From Desulfosporosinus sp. (GTDB taxonomy: Bacteria; Campylobacterota; Campylobacteria; Campylobacterales; Arcobacteraceae): a stretch of DNA of 36,121 nt. Position 1 is the stretch's first letter. Each line of letters starts with the position of its first letter. The stretch lies in contig DYPS01000021.1 of NCBI GenBank assembly GCA_020719775.1, positions 1 through 36,121 of the forward strand, in the 5' to 3' direction. A program made the translations under genes and the position numbers. Shown here piece by piece: positions 8,689 to 16,400 of this stretch. The notes under the pieces are model-generated. The model was not told where the DNA came from. It did not search any database and worked only from the letters and a program-made list of their open reading frames with translations.

Positions 8689-9324
8689 TTATTCTTCATT
8701 TCCATTCCAAATACTGATAATCTTATCTTTATCAAACAAAGAAGCTTTAATCATAGCAACCGTTCCAATTGCAATTAAATTTCTACTCGCTACTTCCAAA
8801 TCATCATTAAGTATTAAATAATCATATTTATCGAGACTAAAAATCTCTATTTTTGCGTTTTTTAATCTATTTTGAATAATCTCTGGATGATCCGTATCTC
8901 TTTTATACAATCTATTCTCTAACTCTTTTAAAGAAGGCGTAGTGATAAATACAGATGTAGTGATACTATCAAGCTTTTGACGAACTAAATCGTGCCCTTG
9001 AACATCTATATCAAAAATAACTAATTTCCCATCATCTAATGCTTTTTTAATCGGCCTAAGTGATGTTCCATAATAATTATCATGCACTTTTGCGTATTCA
9101 AGAAAGTTACCATTTTCAATATCTTTTTCGAATTCTTCCTTTGTAGTAAAGAAATAATCAACTCCGTCAATCTCACCTATTCTTGGTAATCTTGTAGTTG
9201 TAGAAATAGAAAAATAATAATTTAAAAAGTTCTCATAAAAAATCTTTAAAAGGGAACTTTTTCCGCATCCGCTTGGCCCGGAAATTATAAGTATAGCTCC
9301 CTTTCCTAACTCTTTTTCAATCAT
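8689..9324 (-). CDS. gmk: Guanylate kinase
   Basis: Cytosolic enzyme that phosphorylates GMP to GDP with ATP. The P-loop is GPSGCGKSS (16-24). STTTRLPRIGEIDGVDYFF (about 41-59) is the GMP-binding region with the STTTR and GE.DG.DY pattern, and IFDIDVQG (about 103-110) follows. A length of 211 is typical. Its ATG overlaps the stop of the acidic protein gene by four bases (ATGA), so translation is coupled. It ends the rpsB-tsf-ABC-acidic-gmk run. In Campylobacter I recall tatA and argS after gmk; they are missing here. Confidence 0.95.
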   Translation of the reverse strand: MIEKELGKGAILIISGPSGCGKSSLLKIFYENFLNYYFSISTTTRLPRIGEIDGVDYFFTTKEEFEKDIENGNFLEYAKVHDNYYGTSLRPIKKALDDGKLVIFDIDVQGHDLVRQKLDSITTSVFITTPSLKELENRLYKRDTDHPEIIQNRLKNAKIEIFSLDKYDYLILNDDLEVASRNLIAIGTVAMIKASLFDKDKIISIWNGNEE

Positions 9325-10091
9325 ATCTTCAACCTTAATTGCAATAGAATCTCTTTCCCTTCCGTCAAATCATCTATAATATTTTGATTTAATTGTTTAA
9401 AAAGTGGTGTTAATTCTTCGGCAGAATATTGATTTAAAATAAGTTCTATTGGTGGCTTATTCTCTTTTGATATTGTACTATCATCATTGAGTTTATCAAT
9501 AATATTAATCAACTCAATCCAATTATCATCTTTTTGGAAATCATCTGAATACTCATCACCTTTTTCATCGCTGATCATCTCGTAAAGTTTTGAAAGCTCA
9601 TCTTTATCCAATATTCCACCATGGCCCAAATGCTCTTTCTTTACAATTAAATCATCATTTGTTGAAGGTTTTTCATCCATTTCCAAAAGTAAACTATCAA
9701 TAAATTTAGCCAAATCATCATTAAGCTCTTCAATTGTAGGTTCTTCACTTTCGTAAATCTTTTCTTCATGAAATCTTATCTCTTCAATATTTTTGAGTAT
9801 TTCTTCTAAAGTAATACTTAAACTTGATGGTAAAAATGGTTTTTCTATAATAAAATCAAATCTATCTTCCACAACCTTATCATTTTTTAACAAAATTAAT
9901 CCATTGCTTAACAATCTTAATTTACTAATATCTTCAGTAATAAAGTGATCATCAATAATAATAAGATCAGCACCTTGCTCTATCTTATCTATCGTATGAT
10001 AAATTTTAAGATGGAGCATTAATTTATTTGAAATAAGTGTAAATATTTTATTAATTATTTCTGTCTGCGATAGCAATACGATAGTTTTCAT
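9321..10091 (-). CDS. Acidic protein with degenerate receiver-like N-terminus
   Basis: 256-residue acidic protein without a known function. The first ~100 residues alternate strand and helix like a CheY receiver: MKTIVLLSQ strand, LIIIDD (43-48) with an aspartate where phosphorylation would occur, and IIEKPF (81-86) matching the conserved Lys-Pro. The acidic pair after strand 1 and the Thr/Ser switch after strand 4 (LILLKN) are missing, so it is probably not a working phospho-receiver. The remainder is rich in Asp and Glu, helical or disordered, ending LLQLRLKI. It overlaps gmk by four bases and the ABC gene by one (TAATG). C. jejuni carries a gene annotated 'highly acidic protein' next to gmk, as I recall; this is probably its counterpart. 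Confidence 0.6.
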   Translation of the reverse strand: MKTIVLLSQTEIINKIFTLISNKLMLHLKIYHTIDKIEQGADLIIIDDHFITEDISKLRLLSNGLILLKNDKVVEDRFDFIIEKPFLPSSLSITLEEILKNIEEIRFHEEKIYESEEPTIEELNDDLAKFIDSLLLEMDEKPSTNDDLIVKKEHLGHGGILDKDELSKLYEMISDEKGDEYSDDFQKDDNWIELINIIDKLNDDSTISKENKPPIELILNQYSAEELTPLFKQLNQNIIDDLTEGKEILLQLRLKI

Positions 10092-10786
10092 TATTTTACT
10101 CTTTCTAAATGTAAATCATTTATTTGATAAACTTTATCACACATAAATGCCAAATCATCCTCATGTGTAACTAGAATCATACCAGCTTTTTGATAAGCAA
10201 CATATTCAAATAATACATTCATAACCTCTTTTGCAGTTATTTTATCAAGGTTACCAGTTGGTTCATCGGCAAAAATTATTTTTGGTTTTTTTGTAAGAAT
10301 CCTTGCAATTGAGAGTCTTTGCTGTTGTCCACCACTAAGTTCCCCTATCCCTTGATCAAGTACATGGTCAATTTTAAGTCTTTTAAGTAAATTTTTGTCA
10401 ATGGCATTACCACTTAAAAATTCTGCAATTTGAAGATTCTCAATTGCTGAAAAACCACGAAAAAGATAATGGGATTGAAATATAATACCAAAAATATTCC
10501 GTCTTAACTCTAAAAGTTTTTTTTGTGATAAATCAAAGATATTATAATTTTCATAAAAAACATTCCCATGCTTTGGGGCTAAAAGTGAAGAAAGAATATT
10601 TAATAGCGTTGATTTGCCACAACCGCTTGAACCTATAATAGCTATTGTTTCATTTGAATGAAGCTCTAACTCTATGTTCTCAAAAAGTGGATAATCAAAG
10701 TTGTGAGTAATCTGTTTTGCATAAAGCAAAACAGACCTATTTGAAAGTATTTGGGTTGCTGAACTGTTATTTTCTATGCCATTCAT
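10091..10786 (-). CDS. LolD-like ABC transporter ATP-binding protein
   Basis: ABC ATPase of the MacB/LolD/FtsE class. Walker A is GSSGCGKST (52-60), the Q-loop falls at IIFQSHYLF (101-109), the signature is LSGGQQQR (150-157) and Walker B is IFADEPTGNLD (171-181). The H-loop is THED near residue 208. Family members power lipoprotein sorting (LolCDE) or other mechanotransmission transporters. No permease gene lies nearby, so the partner is unknown and I give no symbol. The N-terminus has about 20 residues more than usual, so the true start could be internal. It sits 30 bases after tsf and overlaps the acidic gene by one base. Confidence 0.85.
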   Translation of the reverse strand: MNGIENNSSATQILSNRSVLLYAKQITHNFDYPLFENIELELHSNETIAIIGSSGCGKSTLLNILSSLLAPKHGNVFYENYNIFDLSQKKLLELRRNIFGIIFQSHYLFRGFSAIENLQIAEFLSGNAIDKNLLKRLKIDHVLDQGIGELSGGQQQRLSIARILTKKPKIIFADEPTGNLDKITAKEVMNVLFEYVAYQKAGMILVTHEDDLAFMCDKVYQINDLHLERVK

Positions 10787-10816
10787 AACTTATAACAATC
10801 ACAACAGAAACAAAAA

Positions 10817-11866
10817 TTATTTAGCCATTTGCGCTGCTACTTCAGCTGCAAAATCTTCCTCTTTTTTCTCAATACCATCACCAAGTTCAAATCTGATATA
10901 TTCAACAACTTCGATTGAAGCATCAACAGCCTTGATAGCTTCTTCAACTGTAAGTTTGTCATCCATAACATATGTTTGTGAAAGTAATGCATGCGTTTTG
11001 TCTAATTGTGTATTATCTTCAATCCATCTAGCAATTTTACCAACTAAAATATTATCAATAATTTTTTCAGGTTTCCCTTCAGCAATAAGTTCAGCCTTCA
11101 TTTTTTCTTTTGCAGCATCAATTGCAGCATCAGTTAATTGTACTCTTGAAACATACTCAGGGATGTTTTTAAGAGGTTTTTTCAATCTATAAAGTTCTTC
11201 GTTTTCTTTTTCAATATCAGCAATAATTGCTTTGTTTTCAGACTCGATAAAATCAGCAGATAACTCTTCGTAAGAGATAACCGTTGGTTTCATTGAAGCT
11301 GCATGCATTGCAACTTTTTTTAAGATATCGATAGTTTTTTCTTTAGCTTCAGGAGCACAAGTTGCAGCTAATAAAACACCAACTTTTCCTAAATGTACAT
11401 AACCATTTACTACACCATTATCAGAAGCAATAGTTACCATTTTTCTAGCAACGATATTTTCACCGATAATAGCAATTTTACCATTTAAGTACTCACTAAA
11501 GTTTGTACCATTGATAGTAGTTTCTAATAATTGTGCTGTTTCAGTTACACCTTCAGTTTGAACGTGAGCAGTTATCTCTTGCGTTAATCCAATAAATTGA
11601 TCATTTTTAGCAACAAAATCTGTTTGAGAATTAATTTCAGTCATTGTTGCTTTTGTATTATTCTCATTTACTAAAATAGTGATAAGCCCTTCAGCTGCAA
11701 CATTACCGCTTTTTTTAGCAGCTTTAGATAAACCAGATTCTCTTAAGAATTTTATAGCATTATCAATATTTCCATCACATTCATTAAGCGCATTTTTGCA
11801 ATCAAGCATTCCAGCACCACTTAATTCTCTTAATTCTTTAATAAGTTGTGGAGTTGCACCAGCCAT
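10817..11866 (-). CDS. tsf: Elongation factor Ts
   Basis: Guanine nucleotide exchange factor for EF-Tu. The N-terminal UBA-like domain reads LIKELRELSGAGMLDCKNAL (9-28), and the core signature TDFVAKND is at 82-89. Repeated core subdomains follow. At 349 residues it is longer than the E. coli protein (about 283), as in other Campylobacterota, because of an enlarged second core subdomain. It starts two bases after the rpsB stop, the universal rpsB-tsf arrangement, and is probably read from the rpsB promoter. Confidence 0.96.
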   Translation of the reverse strand: MAGATPQLIKELRELSGAGMLDCKNALNECDGNIDNAIKFLRESGLSKAAKKSGNVAAEGLITILVNENNTKATMTEINSQTDFVAKNDQFIGLTQEITAHVQTEGVTETAQLLETTINGTNFSEYLNGKIAIIGENIVARKMVTIASDNGVVNGYVHLGKVGVLLAATCAPEAKEKTIDILKKVAMHAASMKPTVISYEELSADFIESENKAIIADIEKENEELYRLKKPLKNIPEYVSRVQLTDAAIDAAKEKMKAELIAEGKPEKIIDNILVGKIARWIEDNTQLDKTHALLSQTYVMDDKLTVEEAIKAVDASIEVVEYIRFELGDGIEKKEEDFAAEVAAQMAK

Positions 11867-11868
11867 AA

Positions 11869-12651
11869 TTATTCCTTGTCCTCAAATTCTGAAGCTTCCA
11901 TTTGAATTTCAGTTGTAACATCAGCTATCTCTTCAGTTGAAACTTCCGTTTCAGTTTCGCTTGCATTTTCTAAATAAGCATTTCTACCCTCATTCATAGC
12001 AGCAGCCATCTCTTTACAGAAAAGTTGAACTGATCTAATCGCATCATCATTTCCTGGAATTGGGAAATCTACAAGATCAGGATCACAGTTTGTATCAAGA
12101 GGTGCAATTACTTTAATTCCAAGTCTTCTAGCTTCTAAGATAGCAATTTTTTCTTTAACAGCATCAATAACAAACATCATATCTGGAAGTTGTTTCATAT
12201 CTTTAATACCACCAAGGTATGCCTCTAATTTTTCTTCTTTTCTTGAAAGCATTAAAACTTCTTTTTTAGTTAGAAGATCTAATTGTCCTTCTTCTCTCAT
12301 TTTTTTGATAATCTCAAGTTTTCTAATTGATTTTTTGATTGTAGGGTAGTTTGTAAGCATTCCACCTAGCCATCTGTGGTTAACATATGGCATATTACAA
12401 GCAATCGCTGCTTCTTTAACTGCCTCATCAGCTTGTTTTTTAGTTCCAACAAAAATCATTGTTTCACCTTTAGCAGCTGCATCTCTTACTACATTATATG
12501 TATATCTAAAGTATCTTAATGTTTTTTGTAAATCTATAATATAGATATTTTTTCTAACACCAAAAATAAATTTTTTCATTTTTGGATTCCATCTTCTTGT
12601 TTGGTGACCGAAATGCACACCACACTCTAATAAATCTTTCATTGTAACCAT
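11869..12651 (-). CDS. rpsB: 30S ribosomal protein S2
   Basis: Small-subunit ribosomal protein. Signatures are [19 protein letters not shown] (near 7-25), [19 protein letters not shown] and PGNDDAIRS. The last 30 residues form a Glu/Thr-rich acidic tail not present in E. coli S2. GAAGGA sits seven bases before the ATG at 12651, which favours this start over the second Met at codon 4. The 5' leader can fold into alternative hairpins (12692-12736), suggesting autoregulation, which is known for rpsB in other bacteria. Confidence 0.97.
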   Translation of the reverse strand: MVTMKDLLECGVHFGHQTRRWNPKMKKFIFGVRKNIYIIDLQKTLRYFRYTYNVVRDAAAKGETMIFVGTKKQADEAVKEAAIACNMPYVNHRWLGGMLTNYPTIKKSIRKLEIIKKMREEGQLDLLTKKEVLMLSRKEEKLEAYLGGIKDMKQLPDMMFVIDAVKEKIAILEARRLGIKVIAPLDTNCDPDLVDFPIPGNDDAIRSVQLFCKEMAAAMNEGRNAYLENASETETEVSTEEIADVTTEIQMEASEFEDKE

Positions 12652-12691
12652 GTTTTTTCCTTCTTTTGAGCTTTTTACTCAGATTATTTTA

Positions 12692-12736
12692 GGGGCTTAT
12701 ACCTCTATAGCCATTCGTAAGTTTCCTTACAGCCCT
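12692..12736 (-). promoter_or_regulatory. Structured rpsB leader RNA candidate
   Basis: Read on the minus strand, the leader holds GTAAG-GAAA-CTTAC, a short stem capped by a GNRA tetraloop (12717-12730). It also holds GGCTATA pairing with TAT-A-AGCC around GAGG (12694-12712). GGGCT (12731-12735) can instead pair with AGCCC (12693-12697), enclosing the tetraloop hairpin. The last two pairings share bases and exclude each other. The element ends about 40 bases before the rpsB start. It could be a binding site for S2 or an attenuator; no comparison across genomes was possible. Confidence 0.45.
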
Positions 12737-12888
12737 TTATAAGAATTGCTATATGTGAGTTCTAAATAGAAAAATTTCTAAAAAGTTTTGGATTTTATCT
12801 ATTTTATGTTTAATTCTTTCTTAGATTATTTATTGTGTTATTATAGGAAAATATTCAATTTTTTAAGTTATTTAAAAGTTTATTTATA

Positions 12889-12894
12889 TATAAT
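12889..12894 (+). promoter_or_regulatory. Probable tRNA-Asn promoter -10 box
   Basis: Exact TATAAT 33 bases before the mature tRNA 5' end. The 190 bases between the rpsB leader and the tRNA hold nothing else I can recognise and should contain promoters for both directions. Confidence 0.5.
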
Positions 12895-12926
12895 TCCATC
12901 CACAAAAGCAAATAGGCTTTAAAAAT

Positions 12927-13001
12927 TCCGGATTAGCTCAGCGGTAGAGTAGATGACTGTTAATCATTTGGTCGCTGGTTCGAACCCAGCATCCGGAGCC
13001 A
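12927..13001 (+). tRNA. tRNA-Asn (GTT anticodon)
   Basis: Complete cloverleaf. The acceptor stem TCCGGAT (12927-12933) pairs with ATCCGGA (12991-12997), followed by discriminator G and an encoded CCA. The D arm has GCTC...GAGT. The anticodon stem GATGA/TCATT frames the loop CTGTTAA with anticodon GTT at 12959-12961. The T arm carries GGTTCGAACCC. It stands alone between rpsB and rimO. Confidence 0.97.
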
Positions 13002-13131
13002 CTTCAACCTTAAATATCCGAACAATCTATCTTAAATATAAATACACTTTTTTAAATACTTACTTATTCATAACTATTTTTTGTTAAAATATTAGATACT
13101 ATTAGTAATAATGATTATGTTAGGAAAAAAT

Positions 13132-14448
13132 ATGAATAAAAAACTCCATCTCGTAAGTCTTGGCTGTACAAAAAATTTAATCGATAGCGAAGTGATGCTT
13201 GGAAGGCTCAAAGAGTATACTATGACTGATGAGCCTAGTATTGCTGATCTTATTATTGTCAATACTTGTGGCTTTATCGAAAGTGCAAAAGAGGAATCTT
13301 TAAATACAATTTTTACCCTCCACGACCAAAGAAAAGAGAGTTCTGTTTTGGTTATGGCAGGATGTTTATCACAAAGATACAAAGATGAGCTTCAAGAGGG
13401 GCTTAGTGAAGTTGATATTTTTACAGGCGTTGGAGATTACGATGTGATTGATAAGCTTGTAGAAGAAAAAAGAAGTCAATTTTCTCCTAAAGTCTTTTTA
13501 GCTGATGAAACACTAGATCGTGTAATAACTGGATCTAATTTTCATGGTTATATCAAACTAAGTGAAGGGTGTAACCAATCGTGTGCTTTTTGTGCGATCC
13601 CAAATTTCAAAGGAAAACTCCAAAGTCGAACACTAGAATCAATAGAAAAAGAACTTCAAAATATGGTAAGCAATGGTTACTACGATTTTTCATTTGTAAG
13701 TCAAGATAGCAGCTCTTATTTACGAGATTTTGATATCAATGATGGATTAGAGCAACTTATAGAAAAAGTTGAAAAAATAGATGGTGTCAAAAGTGCAAGA
13801 ATTTTGTATCTCTATCCATCTACTACAACTATAAATCTTATTAATAAAATAGCCAGTAGTTCTATTTTTCATACATATTACGATATGCCACTACAACATA
13901 TCTCAAGTAATATGCTCAAAATTATGAAAAGAGGAAAGGGTACTGAAAAACTTAAAGAGCTAATGGATGCGATGAGAAAAGTTCCAAATTCTTTTGTAAG
14001 AAGCACTTTTATAGTGGGACATCCTGGGGAAAGTGAAGCCGATTTTAAAGAGCTTTGTGATTATGTAAAAGAGTATAAGTTTGATAGAGCAAATGTATTT
14101 AGTTATAGTGATGAGGAAGATACAAGTGCTTATGATATGAGTGAAAAAATACCACAAGAAATTATTGATGAAAGAGCTGAAATTTTAGGAACAATTATCA
14201 AAAAAACTACCTTAGAAAGTATGAAACAAGATGTTGGGAAAATTTTTGCTGTTGTAGTTGAAGGAATAAGCGAAGAACATGATTTACTTTTGAGTGCTAG
14301 AAAAATTTCTTGGGAAAAAGAGATTGATGGAGAGATTTATATCAACGATAATGAATTGGGTGATACTATTGAATTTGGTAAAGTATATAATGTAAAAATA
14401 ACTGAACTTGTGGGGGATAAACTTTTAGGAACTATCATTGAAGCATAA
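13132..14448 (+). CDS. rimO: RimO: ribosomal protein S12 methylthiotransferase
   Basis: Radical-SAM enzyme that adds a methylthio group to the conserved aspartate of ribosomal protein S12. The N-terminal UPF0004 domain carries the three cluster cysteines C12 (SLGCTKN), C46 (NTCGF) and C78 (AGCLSQ). The radical SAM motif is EGCNQSCAFCAIP, with C147, C151 and C154. The C-terminal TRAM region covers roughly the last 70 residues. An ATG at 13111 exists, but TTAGGAA followed by seven bases leads to the ATG at 13132, giving the usual opening MNKKLHLVSLGC. Distinguished from MiaB by the opening SLGCTKNLIDSEVM. The stop overlaps a DUF309 gene by 11 bases. Confidence 0.95.
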   Translation: MNKKLHLVSLGCTKNLIDSEVMLGRLKEYTMTDEPSIADLIIVNTCGFIESAKEESLNTIFTLHDQRKESSVLVMAGCLSQRYKDELQEGLSEVDIFTGVGDYDVIDKLVEEKRSQFSPKVFLADETLDRVITGSNFHGYIKLSEGCNQSCAFCAIPNFKGKLQSRTLESIEKELQNMVSNGYYDFSFVSQDSSSYLRDFDINDGLEQLIEKVEKIDGVKSARILYLYPSTTTINLINKIASSSIFHTYYDMPLQHISSNMLKIMKRGKGTEKLKELMDAMRKVPNSFVRSTFIVGHPGESEADFKELCDYVKEYKFDRANVFSYSDEEDTSAYDMSEKIPQEIIDERAEILGTIIKKTTLESMKQDVGKIFAVVVEGISEEHDLLLSARKISWEKEIDGEIYINDNELGDTIEFGKVYNVKITELVGDKLLGTIIEA

Positions 14449-14767
14449 TATTGAAGAATTCATCCAAATGGTTTCCAATAATCATTTCGTAGAAGCTCAT
14501 GAAGTTTTGGAAGAGGACTGGAAGAAACTTAAAAAAGAGGGAAAAAAAGATGAAGCAAAATTTCTTCAAGCCCTTATAAATGGAGCAACTTCAATTGCTC
14601 TCTGGATCAAAAAACGACCTGAACCATGTTATAAAGTTTGGAGTTTTTTCCAACGAAATAAGCATCTAATCTCCACAATTGATCAATCTCAGCAAAAACC
14701 GTATCTTTTTGCTATTAAACTTCTTGAAGATAAATTTATTAATTACACAGAAAAAGATAATCTTTAG
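14438..14767 (+). CDS. DUF309 family protein
   Basis: Small helical cytosolic protein of 109 residues. HFVEAHEVLEEDWKKL and, further on, FLQALINGATSIAL match the DUF309 pattern (HEVLE..W, then LQ.LI). Function is unknown in all bacteria I know of. Reading begins at a TTG inside the last codons of rimO, which implies translational coupling. An alternative internal start would be the Met in FIQMVSNN, but that would remove the first helix. Confidence 0.75.
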   Translation: MKHNIEEFIQMVSNNHFVEAHEVLEEDWKKLKKEGKKDEAKFLQALINGATSIALWIKKRPEPCYKVWSFFQRNKHLISTIDQSQQKPYLFAIKLLEDKFINYTEKDNL

Positions 14768-14778
14768 AAAACGCTTGT

Positions 14779-14784
14779 TATAAT
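14779..14784 (+). promoter_or_regulatory. Probable -10 box of the TDT transporter gene
   Basis: Exact TATAAT 30 bases ahead of the start at 14815, followed by a clear TAAGGAT ribosome site. This suggests the transporter is expressed separately from rimO. Confidence 0.45.
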
Positions 14785-14814
14785 CTAATCATATTTTTAT
14801 TATAAGGATTTGAT

Positions 14815-15789
14815 ATGAAAGAAAATGTTGAAATTAGGGAAGATTATAGCAGGTTACAATTCTTTCCAATTATGATGTATGCTATTGTTATGGGGCTTGG
14901 AGGACTTACTATCACTTATCAAAAAGCTCATTTATGGCTTGGTTTTCCATCTATTTTTGGCACTGTATTAATGTATATTACTACTATTACTTTTGGGGTT
15001 ATTTCAATTTTGTATATGATGAAATATTTCAAGTATAAACAAGACGTTATTTCTGAGTTCAATCATCCAATTCGTATTAATTTTTTTGCTGCCATCTCTA
15101 TTTCAATGTTGATGTTAGCGATTATTTACAAAGAAGAAGCTATCTCTATAAGTGCTTTCTTTTGGTATGTGGGGACAGTGCTTCATTTTGCACTTACGAT
15201 GCATACGATACGTTTTTGGATTAATAAAAATCAATTGTTAGATCACTCAAATCCAGCATGGTTTATTCCAATTGTTGGAAATGTTCTTGTTCCTGTAGGT
15301 GGTGTTGGATTTGCCAATGCTGGGATTTTAAACTACTTTTTTAGTGTTGGGATATTTTTTTGGATTATCCTTTTTGCTCTTATTTTAAATCGTATTATTT
15401 TTCACCATCAACTTGCTACTAAGTTTATGCCAACACTTTTTATCCTTATAGCTCCTCCTGCGGTTGCTTTTATCGCTTATGTAAAACTCTATGGTCATAT
15501 TGATACTTTTGCTTTAATGCTTTTTAATATGGGATTATTTTTTACACTTTTGGTTGCTTTTATGTACAAAAATTTTCTCAAGATTAAATTTTTCATTTCA
15601 TGGTGGGCTTTTGTCTTTCCAATTGCAGCAATGGCAATCGCTTCAATGTTAATGTTTCATCATACAGGAGATACTACCTTATCTATTCTCTCATATGCTT
15701 TAGTTACTATTGCTACTTTAATAGTATTAACAGTTGTGTATCATACAATCATAAATATTAATAAAAAAGAGATTTGTATCCAAGAGTGA
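14815..15789 (+). CDS. TDT/SLAC1-TehA family transporter
   Basis: Polytopic inner-membrane protein of 324 residues with about ten hydrophobic helices. Family features are the opening LQFFPIMMYAIVMGLGGLTI, the PAWFIPIVGNVLVPVGG stretch (around 143-159) and FFISWWAFVFPIAAMAIAS near residues 260-278. The fold is that of the TehA/SLAC1 anion channel and tellurite-resistance/dicarboxylate transporter family. Substrate cannot be read from sequence; small anions such as sulfite, malate, nitrate or chloride are possible. It has its own promoter-like element and lies tail-to-tail with a cytochrome c gene. Confidence 0.85.
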   Translation: MKENVEIREDYSRLQFFPIMMYAIVMGLGGLTITYQKAHLWLGFPSIFGTVLMYITTITFGVISILYMMKYFKYKQDVISEFNHPIRINFFAAISISMLMLAIIYKEEAISISAFFWYVGTVLHFALTMHTIRFWINKNQLLDHSNPAWFIPIVGNVLVPVGGVGFANAGILNYFFSVGIFFWIILFALILNRIIFHHQLATKFMPTLFILIAPPAVAFIAYVKLYGHIDTFALMLFNMGLFFTLLVAFMYKNFLKIKFFISWWAFVFPIAAMAIASMLMFHHTGDTTLSILSYALVTIATLIVLTVVYHTIININKKEICIQE

Positions 15790-15814
15790 GTTTTTCACTT
15801 TTGGTTAAATTTTC

Positions 15815-16252
15815 TTACTTTTTTTCAATCCATTTATCATTAACTTTTGTTGGTTTAAAACGATCATATACCCATGGAAGCATTACATCAAGCTCATCCT
15901 CAGTAATAAATCCTTTAAGCGAAGGCATCATACCAAATCTATCAAATGAAATATCCTCACAATTTGTTTTCTTTCTGTCTGGATTGTAAAGATAATCTTT
16001 CATAAAAGGGATTGCAATCTTACGAATTTCACTCTCAGGCATACCTACATCAAGCTCAGCATCAATTCCCATAACTGTATTTTTCATCACCACTGCAATT
16101 GGTGGTGATACCATTTTATTTTGTTCTTCTGGTGTTTTTGGTAGTGTTGAAGCATGACACATTTGACATTTTTTTTCAAAAAGGATTAAAGCACTTCTCG
16201 GTTCTTTCGCTTGAAGCGTCTGCACAAACAACCCAATAATCCCCACAGTCAA
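15815..16252 (-). CDS. Periplasmic monoheme cytochrome c
   Basis: Secreted class I-like cytochrome c. One heme site, CQMCH, lies at residues 29-33. The segment FGMMPSLKGFITEDELDVMLPWVY near the C-terminus provides Met candidates for the sixth ligand and the usual final helix. Residues 1-15 (to LQA) are hydrophobic and read like the core of a signal peptide, but no Lys precedes them from the TTG at 16252. The open frame continues upstream (CKKIV) to a TAG at 16283-16285, without ATG, GTG or TTG, so TTG is the best available start. AGGGGGAGA sits about 14 bases upstream. Probably an electron carrier; partner unknown. Confidence 0.82.
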   Translation of the reverse strand: MTVGIIGLFVQTLQAKEPRSALILFEKKCQMCHASTLPKTPEEQNKMVSPPIAVVMKNTVMGIDAELDVGMPESEIRKIAIPFMKDYLYNPDRKKTNCEDISFDRFGMMPSLKGFITEDELDVMLPWVYDRFKPTKVNDKWIEKK

Positions 16253-16359
16253 AACTATTTTTTTACATCTCCCCCTAAAATCCTATTTTATCAGTTAATC
16301 TTAACAGATTAAAATTTATCTTTACTTATATTTCAAGATAAATTTTTATCGTTTATTGG

Positions 16360-16365
16360 TATAAT
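16360..16365 (+). promoter_or_regulatory. Extended -10 promoter of the ubiD gene
   Basis: TGGTATAAT is an exact -10 box with the TGn extension, about 35 bases before the TTG start at 16401. It lies in the 148-base divergent spacer between the cytochrome and the decarboxylase gene. Confidence 0.55.
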
Positions 16366-16400
16366 ATTTTTTATCAAAAATAGAAAAAAAGGATTATCCC

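Noticed and set aside
10776-11192. Plus-strand open frame of 138 codons over tsf
   Set aside because: Antisense to tsf, Ser/Ala/Ile-rich as expected from reverse reading of a Lys/Glu/Ala-rich gene; no ribosome site.
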